Positions 20,880 to 32,870 of a DNA stretch of 64,000 nt are shown here, in pieces (position 1 is the stretch's first letter; each line of letters begins with the position of its first letter). The DNA is taken from NCBI GenBank assembly GCA_900074885.1, contig FJUW01000007.1, forward strand, positions 1,631,609 to 1,695,608, given 5' to 3'. The position numbers were made by a program, and so were the translations under genes. The notes beneath the pieces are model-generated. The model did not search any database. It was not told where the DNA came from and worked only from the letters and a program-made list of their open reading frames with translations. This DNA comes from Rhynchosporium graminicola (Eukaryota; Ascomycota; Leotiomycetes; Helotiales; Ploettnerulaceae).

Positions 20880-21626
20880 ATGCAAGCTAACATATATAAT
20901 CCCAAAGGAAGGAAGTTCTACAAGCGTTTTCGCCGCCGCAAACGCCGAAGCCGCCCAGACGACGACTACGACCACGGCCAGTATGACATAGAAGGCGATC
21001 TCACCGAGGATAAATCCGTAACACCGATACCAGTACGCAGTAGCCAAACGCGGAGTAGCAGAAGCGGGACGGATGAAAGAAGAAGGAGAAGAAAATCGCA
21101 ACCTGTTATTGTCGCATTAGAAAGCGAAGATAGTCTTGTCGATGATCGGAACCGTCTTCGCTCGAAAAATGCGAGTGCACTACCGATTCGTGGCGCAAGT
21201 AGGGCTGGAAGCCTGAGGGGCGAGAAGACAAGGCCTGTGTCTATGCCCATGCCGATGCCTGTACCTACGGCGCAAGAAAGCACTACTAGTGAGAGTGAGA
21301 GTGAGGATAGTCTTGTGGATGAGAAGGATGTTCGGAAGAGACTGAGGGAAAAGGAGCGATACGGAGATCGTGATCGCGATCGTGATGGACAGCTTTTTGA
21401 TGAGAAGAGGAGGGGGAGTAGAGCTCCGAGTAGGGCTCCAAATCGTCCTCCAAGCCGAGCACCCAGCAGACTTCCTACGAGACAAAGAGATAGAGATGAT
21501 GACGATGACGAAATTGTCGTCACAGAAGAAATTGGGGACCGCCGAAGACCTCCAAAAATTTCTGGGAGATCTAGAGAAGGTGATCGTGGAAATAGGGACA
21601 GTCATGTAGATGGGAGGAAGTACTAA
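20880..21626 (+). CDS. Arg/Asp-rich disordered hypothetical protein
   Basis: An open frame of 248 codons starting with ATG. It is almost entirely charged: an N-terminal RFRRRKRRSR cluster, then two copies of an acidic ESEDSLVD motif each followed by a basic stretch (about residues 81-95 and 140-156), an RD-dipeptide run, and a Pro/Ser/Arg segment with APSR-type repeats. No fold, signal peptide or membrane helix is apparent. The minus strand is also open over much of the interval, so coding status rests on the sensible charge patterning and on the internal repeat. It could be the 3' exon of a longer gene, since the 208 bp upstream leaves little room for a promoter. Function unknown. Confidence 0.5.
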   Translation: MQANIYNPKGRKFYKRFRRRKRRSRPDDDYDHGQYDIEGDLTEDKSVTPIPVRSSQTRSSRSGTDERRRRRKSQPVIVALESEDSLVDDRNRLRSKNASALPIRGASRAGSLRGEKTRPVSMPMPMPVPTAQESTTSESESEDSLVDEKDVRKRLREKERYGDRDRDRDGQLFDEKRRGSRAPSRAPNRPPSRAPSRLPTRQRDRDDDDDEIVVTEEIGDRRRPPKISGRSREGDRGNRDSHVDGRKY

Positions 21627-22390
21627 TGTATGCGGGAATTGTGAGAGGGCCGGAGTAATTAGGGGACAGACCGGGAAGACGTGCTACGAGATAGGATATT
21701 TCGTAGCGTGCTGTATTATCTCGGGCTAATCTGGGTCATGGGATTGGATGTATATGTAATGTATCTGGGAGTGAATATCGTGTTAATGTTGTCCTACCTG
21801 TGTAGCCACATGCGAAGTGCGTGGACGCTTTTGTATATTATTGTCGCGCATACCTACCTGTATAGTTCTACTTTAAAGCGTGTATAACAGAATGGCAACA
21901 CTTGAGTTTTGAAGATTTCGAGGAACATATGGCGTTGGTTCCTTAAATTATTCGTGACTTTGACTTTGCAGTTTGCTAGATTCTCACGATAGCTTCATGA
22001 CTTGAAGAAATATTAGTAAGTAAAGAAAGTTGCCTTTCCACCGGAGACGAAATAGCCCAGCTTCATAGGGCACTCTTACTTGTACATAGGTATTTACTTC
22101 TTTCAATTAATTCCCGCACCGAGTCCATAGTCGTCTAATCACTTAGTTATTATCAACTGCCTGTAAGACAGACATATACACATGCTTGCTACCCATGGAG
22201 GCCGCCTAAGCGAGGAATGATGTCACATTGTTCTCGGCACGTGCAAATATTGCATCTCCTGACCCATTAGCGATGTAAACATCGACGGATAAAGGCATCT
22301 CGTTCTATCATCCTCTCGATAGCTCGTATATCTTTATGGCCACATGCTTTCTTGATCACTGCAAAAAGAAAATCCGACAGGATAGACACA
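21627..22390. other. Intergenic, upstream of the antiporter gene
   Basis: 764 bp, AT-richer than the flanking genes, with a TACCTACCTG-type motif near 21850. No supported gene. Confidence 0.5.
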
Positions 22391-24328
22391 ATGTCGATTC
22401 AACCTATCCCCACTTCCTTCCTGCCCTACCATGAGCCAGGCATAGAGACAATTCTAATCCTGTCCTCCTTACTACTCGTACTCAACGTCATCAACACAGC
22501 ATTCGACCAATTGATCTTCTGTGGTCTTTTGGGTCAAGTGTTCGTCGGAGTTGCATGGGGTACACCAGGGGCGAAATGGCTCTCAGTAGAAACAGAGCAC
22601 GTTATCGTCCAGCTCGGCTATCTAGGGTTGATATTACTAGTATATGAAGGTAGGTACCTATCTTGTTACTCAATCTTTCTCTTTAGATGAATCTTATACT
22701 CAATCTTAGGAAACAGGAGGACTCACCACGAGTTTTCGCTCTCTAAAAGCCAATCTCGCCCTCTCCGCAGCAGTGGCAATAACAGGAATCTGCTTTCCAA
22801 TAGCCTTCTCCTTCGTCCTAGTATCTCTCTCGAATGCAACGCCAATTCAAGCCTTCGCGGCCGGAGCAGCGCTATGCTCTACGAGTCTAGGGACCACTTT
22901 CACGATCCTCAGTACAAGTGGCTTGTCCACTACGAGATTGGGAGTTGTGTTGAGTAGTGCTGCTATGATGGATGATGTTGTGGGCTTAATTATGGTGCAG
23001 GTTATTTCGAACCTAGGAGCGTCATCAGATGCATTCAGTGCTGAGACCGTTGTGAGACCGTTGGCCGTAAGCGTAGGACTTGCTGTGGTGATCCCTCTAC
23101 TATGTAGATTCGTTGCGTTGCCTTTGACCAAGTATTTGAATGAGATACGTAAGTCGAACCTAGGCGGGGTTGTAGACCAGGCCTGCAGACATAAGTATTC
23201 TGCCTTCATTATCCAGACGGCTATTCTACTTGGACTGGTTACCGGTGCTACATATGCTGGTACCTCTAACCTATTCGCGGCGTACCTTGCTGGAGCAGCT
23301 AGTAGCTGGTGGGATAGTGAAGTGCCGCACATCAATGGTGCGGTAAAGACTTCAACATCAACGCAAGACATCGCTGTCATCAGGGAACCAAGAACATCGG
23401 CAGTAAATGGTCCAGTAGTCAGAAGCACAGGGAGCTTGCAAGATACAAGGCAGGTCGCTCCCGAGCATTACAACCCTGTTGTATCAACGGGTGCCGGGGT
23501 CTTCGAAACTCACTACGAGACAGCGCTTCGATGTATCCTCAAGCCATTCTTCTTCGTAAGTGACTGCTCTTATTACGACCTCTCATCTATTGCTAACATA
23601 AATAGGCATCAATTGGCTTCGCTATTCCCATTACAGATATGTTCAGAGGCGACATAGTATGGCGGGGTATCGTTTACACAATCCTCATGCTCTTGGCTAA
23701 ACTGGTCACCGGCATCTGGCTTGTCCGACTCGACATCTCGTGGCCGAAAGTGCACCTTTCTAAAGCATTACGATCCATTTTGAACTTCCCAGCCTCGTGT
23801 ATCGGACTACGACATTCCAAGCAGAAATCCAAAGGAGATTCTTCATCCGCGCCGACAATAGCAGGACAAGATTCTAATCACGAACCCCTCAGCAAAAGCA
23901 CTGACGATGCACCAGCATCAGCACCAGCACCAGCAACAGCATCACTCAAACTATCACCACCTATGAACCCCAGGCCATCTGATGCCTCCCCACCTCTTGC
24001 TACCTCCACACAAGCCTCCAAGATCAGCAGACCACTCTCCCTCTACCCCGCCGCCATACTCGGCACCGCAATGACGGCCCGTGGTGAGATCGGTTTCCTT
24101 ATCGCATCTCTAGCTGAGACGACGGGAATCTTCTCTCCATCTGGAGAATCGATTTCTGAGAGCTCGGAGATCTACCTTGTCGTGACCTGGGCTATCGTCC
24201 TATGTACCATTATTGGCCCTTTGAGTATTGGGACTTTAGTCAAGCGCGTTAGGAGACTGGATAGAGATAGGACTGAAGGGAGTGGGAATGGAAAGGGTGA
24301 CCCGCTTGGGATATGGGGTGTTGGTTGA
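22391..24328 (+). CDS. Cation/proton antiporter (Na+/H+ exchanger family, CPA2 type)
   Basis: Exons 22391-22649, 22717-23555 and 23606-24328 give 606 residues. The open frame runs back to a TTG at 22352, but 22391 is the first ATG. About twelve hydrophobic helices are visible, starting with ILILSSLLLVLNVI. The signature MMDDVVGL (Asp172-Asp173) matches the paired aspartates of electrogenic CPA2 antiporters, and the preceding TSLGTTFTILST and STTRLGVVLSSAA correspond to the discontinuous helix region of the sodium/hydrogen exchanger domain (PF00999). Hydrophilic loops lie near residues 285-350 and, rich in Pro/Ala/Ser, near 455-525. The last part resumes with GEIGFLIASLAETTGIF and a final helix. 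It probably moves K+ or Na+ against H+ across the plasma or an endomembrane. The ion cannot be told from sequence. Confidence 0.9.
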
Positions 24329-24843
24329 ATGTTACTATGAAGGTGTCCGGGCTAAAGTATGACATCGCCTTTGGGCAGGACGTTGAAGTCCGATTGTTTG
24401 AATGGTCGCCGCCCATGTTCTGCCCAAAAGTGGTAAAACAACTTAACTCTAAAACCTCAGTAGAGAGATGGTGGGCCGGAGAGATTTTATTGAGAAGTTG
24501 CACGACGTCGTGAAAAGGGGAGTCATCTATAATTGGACTCGTGTGCCTGTTTATGCGGTGTAAAATTTTCCGCAAAGCCAAGCGTGTGCCGATCGTAGGT
24601 CCCTTGAATGTTTTGACTTGTAAAATTTTAGACTAGCTTCTAGCTAGCACTCAGACCAGAACATAGTTATGCTATAATTTCCTCAGTGTGCCTTGAAAGT
24701 TCAACTCAGCAACTGGGTTCGACACAAATATTCAAAATGAAGCAAGATCGAACACATATTTCGGACATTATCTAATAACGATTCAAACATATTCTCACAA
24801 GTACATCTACAACCAAAAGTTTTGGTGTACCCAATCCGCCCAA
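24329..24843. other. Convergent intergenic region (antiporter / permease)
   Basis: 515 bp between convergent genes, AT-rich, presumably two 3' untranslated regions. No gene seen. Confidence 0.55.
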
Positions 24844-26858
24844 CTAATCAACATGCTGCAGCTCCATCCCCTCTGCCCTCCTTCCCTCAACAAACACCAC
24901 CGGAGGTGTATAATGCTTCCTACCATGAACCACATAAATGACCCCACTCAGCACCAAGACTCCCGCCCAAACAGCAGGCGCCCAATTAGCAGAACTCGTA
25001 TCAACAGGCAAATCAGTCGGGAAACACGCAAAAACCATAACGAACCCACAGTAGAAGAATGCGAACATGTTGATCGGGATGCCAAAACGGCCGAGTGACC
25101 AGCGCGCTGGAGGGAGAGGCTCGCCGAGGAGACGTTTGCGGAGTACGCAGCCGATGGAGATCATGTAGGTGGAGAGGAGGGCGAGGAGGGTTAGGGATAC
25201 GATTATGTTGAATGCGAATGTGGAGCCGAGGTTAATGAGGCAGAGGATGCCGGCGATGATGGAGGTTAGGTAGACGGAGTTATCGGGGACTTGACGTTTT
25301 TGATTCATCTGACTCGATGTCAGCCGTCACCTCCTTGGGGAATAGAGAAATAACATAATGGTGTAGCGGAGAAAAGTACGAAGTTGTACTCTTACCTTCG
25401 AAATCCAGCGTGAAAATGGGAAGCCCATGTCACGAGAGAAAGCCCACATTTCTCGAGACGTAGTAGCCAGTGCAGTAATATTCCCAAGCGAGATCAAGAC
25501 AAACAAGATGACCAAAAGAGCAGTAGCCATTGCGTCCGATCCGGTGTTTTTGAAGAGTGCAAGATATGGCGATTGTGCCTCAAGAACGCCATCCAAGGGT
25601 CCTATACAGAATAGCATGACTATAAGCATAGAAATTCCCATTACTAGATTCAGAATGTAGCTCCACCACATCGCTCTTGGAACGTTGATAGATGCGTTTT
25701 CAACCTCTTCGGATATGTGCACGGCACTGTCGGACCCTGTACTTTGTCAGAACAAAATCCAAAAGTGGAAACTCTAGAGCTTGTCTCACCTAGATTACAA
25801 TAGAGTACCGTTACTTGAGCGATCAAACACGAAGTCCCAGTATTATTCCACCCAGAACTCGTCCTGACCTCGGTAAAGACCTCCCTAGCTGAGTTCTTAG
25901 GCGTCATAACGAGCAGCGGAATCATGACTACGAAGAAACCCCCTAGATGTCCAAATAACGAGAGGATCTCGAGTTTCGGCAAAGTTTTGGCTCCCCAGGT
26001 GTTAAAGAAAATGGTTATGGCGAGGAATGCCAACATGATGAGTGTGTATTGCCAGGCTCTGAATAAATAGCCGGCATTAGAAACGTCGATGATCGCCTCG
26101 ATAAGACTGGTCATGACGAAAACACTACTGGATACGCTGGCTAGCCATCCGAGCGTGCTCATCCATCCTGTTATCGACTTAGGTAAGTGCTATTGTCGAT
26201 TGAAGAAGAGACGTACCAGCAGCATAACTAAGGAACTTCTGCTGGTGTGCAGGAGCGAACTCTGAAACCCAGTGATATTGACCTGTGTCCATTAGGATTT
26301 GTCTCTTACGCTTTCAATTGCTGGTCAACACATACCACCACTTGTTGGTGCCATACTCGTCATCTCGGCGAGAGAAGCAACAATTGTGCTATAGCACGTA
26401 ACAGTACCAATGAACACCCAAAACAGGCCACCGAAACCTCCATTCGAGAACCCTGCACTCAAAGATCTGGTAGAGAATCAGCTCAATATTCGTAAGCCAT
26501 ACAATCGACCGATCTCCCATTGTCTTTTCAGGACGCGGAAGGAGCATGACCATGACATACACAAGAACAAATTCCCACGTTGCCATATAAATCGAAATAA
26601 ATCCCAGCGTAGATAGCAAATTGAAGTTCCTCTGCGCTCAGATTAGTGATCGAAGCCTTTTGCGAGTCTATTGGGCGAAAATACTTTGAATTCCTGCTTC
26701 TTTCCAAGCCGTAGCATATCTTGAAGATCGCTCTTGTCGCCACGACCAATTGGATATTCTTCTTTGGGCATCAACGTAGCTTCTGGGTTTCGGGTTGACT
26801 CCCTGGAAGAGGAATCGTAGGGACTTTTAATATCGTCCGTATCATGTTGACCGGCCAT
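24844..26858 (-). CDS. Amino-acid/choline-type permease (APC superfamily, ACT family)
   Basis: Seven exons on the minus strand (26858-26685, 26631-26561, 26466-26336, 26282-26217, 26167-25790, 25736-25396, 25308-24844) join to 541 residues. The hydrophilic N-terminus (about 58 residues) is followed by RNFNLLSTLGF, the conserved entry to helix 1, then VSLSAGFSNGGFGGLFW, TSMAPTSGGQYHWVSEFAP and further helices to a total of about twelve. Later landmarks are SDSAVHISEEVENAS and the TSREMWAFSRDMGFPFSRW loop. These are typical of fungal GABA permease and choline permease relatives (Uga4/Hnm1 group, TC 2.A.3.4), which import small amines or amino acids by proton symport at the plasma membrane. The exact substrate is not readable. 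The gene is convergent with the antiporter and lies in tandem downstream of APC4. Confidence 0.93.
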
Positions 26859-27581
26859 GATGTCGTTTTTAGATCTTGCAGAGTGAGGAATGGTACTTTA
26901 GGCCGTGTAACACGCATATAACGGCAAGCGGAGGTACGGAAGTCAAACGAGCAAGGAAACGAAAGAACAGAAACACAAACAAAGTCGACCGATCAATCCC
27001 CTCATCAATTAAAACATAACAACAGTAGATAAAAAGAGCAGGAAGTTTGGGGCATGCTCGAGTCTTATCTTTTGACAAGACCCAGCCCTGTATCTGCCGG
27101 AGCGTAGTGTAGACCCAGACCCCTAGCTAGAACACAAGCCCGCATCTTTAGCGTATGTACAGGACAGAGTCCTCGGCTCTGCAGCGAGGATCAGCGCTTT
27201 CATAGGCGGTCAATCTAGTCCATAACACAGCAGCCAAACAAATACACCCCGTTAATATGCACGAGCTTATGGTGCCGCTGCTTGTTCTCCGCTTAAGATT
27301 CCTGCCCGAGCCGATCGAGTATTTATTGGTCAACCCTCCTACATAAAAGTCAATCGCAATCCCTGTCGGTAGAAGAGCTCGCCTATTTGATGTGTAAGTG
27401 AACGTCATCGTCGGAGGACTCAACATCAGCAGGTCAGGCAAATGAATTATGCTTACAGTAACATAGCGACTCTGGCAAAAATGCGCAAGTTCAAATACAG
27501 AACAGTTATAAAGGAGCGAGTAGAAGATAACTATACTTACTGCACAGCACTCAGATGTGCGTCGAGATAGTGTAGCTAGTT
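26859..27581. other. Intergenic between APC4 (3') and the permease promoter
   Basis: 723 bp. A minus-strand ATG ORF of 145 codons (27585-27148) overlaps the APC4 stop by ATGA, but it has no domain and an irregular composition, so I leave it out. Confidence 0.5.
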
Positions 27582-30198
27582 TCATGACATAGATGTGTCC
27601 TGATCTTGCTCTTGAGAACCCGTAGCTCCGAATTTGGCAATCTTGTAGTGCACCATATTTTTACTCAACAAGCACAGGCGGCGTGCATCTTCGTGGCTCT
27701 GACCAACATCTTGCTCCCTGATTTCTATCTTTCCAGGAACGAAAGTGCCGTCCCCAGGTATTCTATACTGTGAGAATCGTTCTAGTACCTCTTTGTTGCT
27801 GAGGGACTCGGACACACTGGCGTTTCCGCTATGAGGCGCGTAGTTCAAAGAATGTTCCATATCTGTTGAGTTGTAGTAGATACTCAAAAGACGTGCAGTG
27901 CCTGTTCAGGTCAGCTCTATTGAATTTGGCTCTCATATGCGCGTACCTTCTAACTCCCATAAGACCAAAAGACAAGTATCGTCTAAGAACTTGATGTCCC
28001 GGATTTGACCAGTGCCAAGTTGAATTGCGGATGAGCTTATGCCTTGCCGAGAACTGACGCCATTTTCGATCGAAAATGGTGCTCGAACAACGTGAACTTC
28101 GTTCAATTAGCGGGGCCTGTGGTTTCGTAGACTAACTGACCAACACCTGATGATCCCTTTGGCACAAAAGCTATGTGCGTTTGGGAAACATGGTTGTTCT
28201 TGAGGTATGTTAGATGCTTCTTGAAAAAGAATTGGTCACTCACAATAATGCTCATCCGCATGTCAATTGGACCATCAAGCTCGACCAGACCGACACTTTG
28301 TGGTTTCCCAAAGAGCACGTTACGCTTCTCCGCCTCTGCAATTTGACCAAAGATGGTGTGCGCTTGTTGCTCAAGGAATTTGCAAAGAGAATTAACTCGA
28401 GGCAGTTCCTGTAGATAGGGAAGCCCTCGCTCCTGTTTTTGAAGCTCTTTGTCTAAGAGTTCGAACATTGGCAGACCATGCATGGAGTGGTTCCAGGATT
28501 GTTCACCTTCGCCAACCGATGGTGCCTCACCAAAGAATGTAGCAAGAGGGCTGGATGTCATGACAGTTTGGAGGTAGAGTAGAACTTTACTGTGATCAAG
28601 TGATGACTCCTTCTCGGCTTCCACGTTCGTTGAAGATGATTCGGATGCGAGTCTGTCGATCTCATGACGAAGCCATGCAGAGAATGAAGAAAATAGCTCC
28701 AATTCGTCAACGACTTGAATCAAGATTTTGGAGGACACGAGGTGTAAACAGGCAACGGTATCCATGATGAGGTTTATCTGCTGCGTTGTGAATCCCATCG
28801 AGCTATTGGAGCCCTGGAATTTGACGATGCCTAGGAAGCGACTCAGAATGATAGAGCATCTTTCAAGCGCTGGCAGCATATTTTCGTGAACAAGGCGCCG
28901 CAAATTCTCCAAGCCGGCAGTGACTGCCTTGTCCCATCTTTTATGACCCTGATGTCGTTAGTATGAGAATCATAGAATTGCGAGGTAACATACCCTTTCA
29001 GACAGTTCATCGACGAGCCATTCCCTTACTGCAGGAAACGTGTGGCCTGTAGCGACCGAGTGGTACAGAGCCTGGACGATGTCTCGATTGGAATCCTTCT
29101 CCGCAAGGGTCTCATTGATATTCCGTAGAAATCTACTCGGGAGATCCTGGGTTGATTTCCATTCACTGACCATCAGCACCTGAACCTGGTGGATGTATCT
29201 CAGCAGGTTGTTGAGAGCCGTGGATCGAGAAGCAAGTAGAGAGATATATTCGCTTGATGCTGAAATGAAACGAAGGTCCATTGGAACAAAGTACAGTGAT
29301 CCATCAGACTTTGAAGGTCTCATAAGCAAAGCATGCGTCGAAACGTTTTGATGGGATGCATGTCGGACGAGATAACATGGAGATCCGTCAACGATTACTG
29401 GCGACACGAAGGAACCGATCTCAAAAGAATCGTAGATGCTGAGATGAATGTTTCCTTCTTTGGTACCCACGACCATAACATTGACAGAACTATTGTCCTT
29501 GGGGTCGAACGGACGGAAAAGAGCATCAAGAGATGATCTCGAAGAGAATACATCATCTCTAGAGAGAATTGTTAGAATTGTCGGCATTACCATAAATCGC
29601 CATGCAACTTACGAGTTTCCTGCGGCGGCAAGCACACTGAGTTTTGGAAGGCTGATCTCAATATCAACCAACGAGAGGTCCTGTGGTAGGTCTAAAGGAA
29701 CTTTCTCGTCGGAAAGACCTCCGTCCATGGCCAGGAAAGATCCCCATGACTCGATGCGTTTCTTTGAGCTCGATGGGCTGGATCTGTGGATTAGGCACAT
29801 GGCCCAACCCATGCACGTGACGCCTCCCACATTGTCACCAGCAGAAAACTGAAGCACAATCTTCGAGCTCTCAGTGCTGACGAGTCGAACAGATCCGTCG
29901 CTCCAGGCAATAGCGAGTAACTGTCCTGCTCGTTGGTTAGCATGGTGCATATTATCAACGTGCAAGCCAACGGAGGCGCACCATTTGGCTTCCACCGAAT
30001 GCTTTCGACCCCAAGCTTATCAGCTTTCTGTATCGCGCCATAGACTCGCTGACCATTCATGCGGTAAATGAAAACTTGCTGGTCTGTTGTGACAAGTGCA
30101 AGCAAGTCCATCGAGGGACAGTATGTGATGAGTCTAGGATCTGCCGCATGGTGAAGCGTCTTTTCGCTCAGTATTTGGAAACCTGGAAGATTCGCCAT
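27582..30198 (-). CDS. APC4: Anaphase-promoting complex subunit 4
   Basis: Seven exons (30198-29982, 29925-29613, 29558-28994, 28948-28244, 28198-28141, 28096-27947, 27901-27582) join to 775 residues. The start is ATG at 30198; an upstream in-frame GTG is disregarded. The N-terminal part is the degenerate Apc4 WD40 propeller (PF12894): FQILSEKTLHHAADPRLITY, LALVTTDQQVFIYRMNGQRV, then IRWKPNGQLLAIAWSDGSVR with the intron splitting Asn-Gly. The middle is the helical Apc4 long domain (PF12896), for example VTAGLENLRRLVHENMLPAL and KILIQVVDELELFSSFSAWL. The C-terminal portion returns to propeller-like strands (IQLGTGQIRDIKFLDDTCLL). Apc4 is a platform subunit of the APC/C ubiquitin ligase, which drives mitotic exit. 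Introns 4 and 5 (about 45 bp each) are at the lower size limit. Confidence 0.93.
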
Positions 30199-30559
30199 CG
30201 TGACCACAGCACCTCATGCAGATGATGGAGCAATATTTTACGGCATGAATAGTAGTTGATGCAAAAATTGTGAGTTTTTCGGGATGCAACTTGTGGACAT
30301 GATTTTCTCTGTTGTTGAGATGGAAGGAAGCACCAACAAACGCGTGGTTCGCGTTTAAGCGAGCACCAATGCGAAAGCAAAGACGAGCGGTCATATTTCG
30401 GATTGTCATCTGAATCAACAAATTGCGGTATTTAAGAATTTAGATATCTGAATTCGGTTCAATTCTCATGCTAGTACCTGATAGATCTATATACCATGAT
30501 GGCCCTGACCACGCCACGCCCCAGAACCCTTTGATTTCTTTTCTTCCATCGCGAGTCTA
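30199..30559. other. Intergenic: APC4 upstream and coatomer delta 3' region
   Basis: 361 bp, nothing distinctive beyond AT-rich DNA near 30420-30500. Confidence 0.5.
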
Positions 30560-32258
30560 TTATTCAATCATGTAAGCGTCCGCGACAGATTTGATCTCCT
30601 TGGAAAAAGTGACATCTTCGTCCATCTCCAGTAATGTAACATTCGTAACCTAGCAAAACGTTAGTTCGTACCGAACTGAGCAATATGCGATAAGGACGTA
30701 CATCAACATCAATGAATGGCTTCGTCTTTCCAAACTTGACTTGCATAGGAAAGAATTCATTCTCATCACCGGCCTGCGCCTCGAATTCGAAAGATCCAGT
30801 AGCATTATCTTCGTCCACCAAGCCAATTGTCCATTCTAGACTGTCTCCAGAGACTTCGTACTGTGCGTCGAAGCTCGAAACCGCAGGTTCACTTGTGGCG
30901 TAAGGGATTATGACAGTCACATCCTTCAGGGAGTCACCGCCAGTAAGCTCATACTCAACAGTAATGTTATAAGTGTCGTCCGTTCCTCTGTTGACCCAGA
31001 CAGTGAAGGAAATAGGCAGAGCACTCGAATCATCCGCCTTGGGTACAGCTCTCCATCGAAGCACACCGACTGAATTATTGACGGGGAAGCCCTTGGCTGT
31101 ATTGCTCATCTGGACCGCCTTGGAATTGTTGAACAGAGTCTTGTCCACATTAGGATGCGTCCGGAATTGAACATTGTGGCTTGCGTTGGCGATTAGGTCC
31201 AGTTTGACTTTAGTCAGTGATGGATCAGAGATCTTCAATTGCAAGTCTCCTTTGATCTCTATCGAGTTTACAGCACCCTCTCTAGAGAGCTTCGCGGATA
31301 TCGTTTCGGCGATCGTGACGTGAATAGCATCCCGATCCAAAGAAGACGAAATACGAGAAGCAGGGGCTGGTGTAGATTCAACATGTACCGGGTTGTTCGG
31401 TACCAACGGGCTTGAAGCTGAATCCTCAACTTCGGCGCCCATCTCACCCCTTACACGCTCAAACATATCTGTGGTTTTCGACTTTTTGCCCAATTGCATT
31501 CCCTTGCCTTTTGGAGCGGACCTGGCACCACGTCAGTATATGGACGTCTGATCAGGGGGAGGAGACATACCTGGAAGACTTGTTCTTCTCCGCTTCATAT
31601 GAGTCGTAGGTCTCGGTGACAACAGACCGGGCAGGTGGGGTATACGTGGGGTAGACAGGCGCTCGAGGAATTGCGTTTCTGCCACTGCGTGAAACCTCCT
31701 TGCGCTGCATCTCAAGCTGCTTGGCCTTTCGTTTCCGCTCCTCAGTTGCTTCCAATTCCTTATTCTACAACTGGTCAGCACAAATTTCCTCCAAAGAACT
31801 TTGTCCCCTACCCTCGAAATGATTTCCTGAATGCGCTCCTCATGACTCTCCATCTCCAAAAATGTTTTAATCTGGCTGATGGTAAGATTCTCCCTGTACC
31901 CTTGAGTGACCAGCTCGTCAAAGGCGCTGAGAAGCTCATAGGCATTCTTTAATATCTCCCTCTCATCCAGGGTCTTGCATATGCTGCTGACGACTTGTGC
32001 GAACAGGTGAAGGGAATCGATGTCTTGGAGAATGTTGGATTGCCTGTTGGTGATAAGTACCATGTATAGTTCATCGAGTGGTTGATAGACGAAGCGGACA
32101 TTGTCCTGCTCTACTGTTGTATGTTGCGTTCCGGTATCAGCTAGCTTTGGGAAAGATGCCAGCAGGGCCTCAACTCTGGACCGTTGCATCTCTCGGAATT
32201 GCCGTGAGATTATCGCCTTGCCCCCGCGGGTGCAGATTGAAGCAGCTAGCACGACCAT
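30560..32258 (-). CDS. RET2: Coatomer subunit delta (COPI coat)
   Basis: Exons 32258-31812, 31764-31571, 31521-30702 and 30649-30560 give 516 residues. The start ATG begins MVVLAASICTRGGKAI; the frame is open upstream but has no better start. Residues 1-140 are the longin-like N-terminal domain (FREMQRSRVEALLASFPKL, FVYQPLDELYMVLITNRQSN, ILQDIDSLHLFAQVV). A charged linker follows (NKELEATEERKRKAKQLEMQ). The C-terminal 240 residues form the mu-homology domain, from about IHVTIAETISAKLSREGAV to the last exon (DVTNVTLLEMDEDVTFSKE). Delta-COP is one of seven coatomer subunits that coat Golgi-to-ER vesicles, and its homology domain binds cargo signals and tethering factors. Length and layout match fungal orthologues. 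It is divergently transcribed from the acidic protein gene across about 610 bp. Confidence 0.96.
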
Positions 32259-32870
32259 ATTTGCGAGTTGCGTCGGTATTGTCTGTAGCTGCTGTAGTGA
32301 TGTTTGCAGCTGAGGGCCGTGGACAGGTGGTTCAGAGTGTGTCCCTTTACCAATCAGGACTAGTGTATGAGGCTGTAGCCTTGCCGGAAATAGTAGTAGG
32401 CTCCACTCCGCGCTCCAGCAGCTACCCACTCGAACTTGAGCGCAATCTCTACTGATTTTAACAACCCAGTAGACACATTTCAAACCGTCATTCCCCACGT
32501 TCGAACGCAGTCTTTACGACTCTACAGAGCGCTGACTGTCAAAGATATAATACTCAAATTTTCAATCACTCCTTAACGCGTCAAACTACTCCTTTCATTC
32601 CTTTTTGCACAGCTTTGTCCAGTGGCGGCTCGCCAGGCATCGATTACGGTTGTCACCCTGTGTCATCCCTGGCAGCAAAAGCTTTGGAAATCCAGCTCCT
32701 TTCAATCGAATAAGCCATACCATTTTCACCTCCGAAGCTCCAGTAGGAGTCCCCGACAAAATATACCTCATATCATTTGGTCAGAGTTCAACCTCAAAAT
32801 TCATACTAACACAAACCCAAATTGGTATTTACTGGAGGGCTCCCAGCATAACCGGAACTGGAAAGAAGCC
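32259..32870. other. Divergent promoter region (coatomer delta / acidic protein)
   Basis: 612 bp between two divergent start codons. It is open on both strands in places without an ATG, so it is treated as leaders and promoter. No specific site identified. Confidence 0.5.

Noticed and set aside
20966..21523. 185-codon Ser/Leu-rich minus-strand ORF
   Set aside because: A mirror of the charged plus-strand ORF (Arg/Asp/Glu codons read backwards as Ser/Leu/Val). Its low complexity gives no independent support.
27148..27585. 145-codon minus-strand ORF overlapping the APC4 stop codon (ATGA)
   Set aside because: Overlapping translation units of this kind are not expected in fungi; composition is irregular and no domain is seen.
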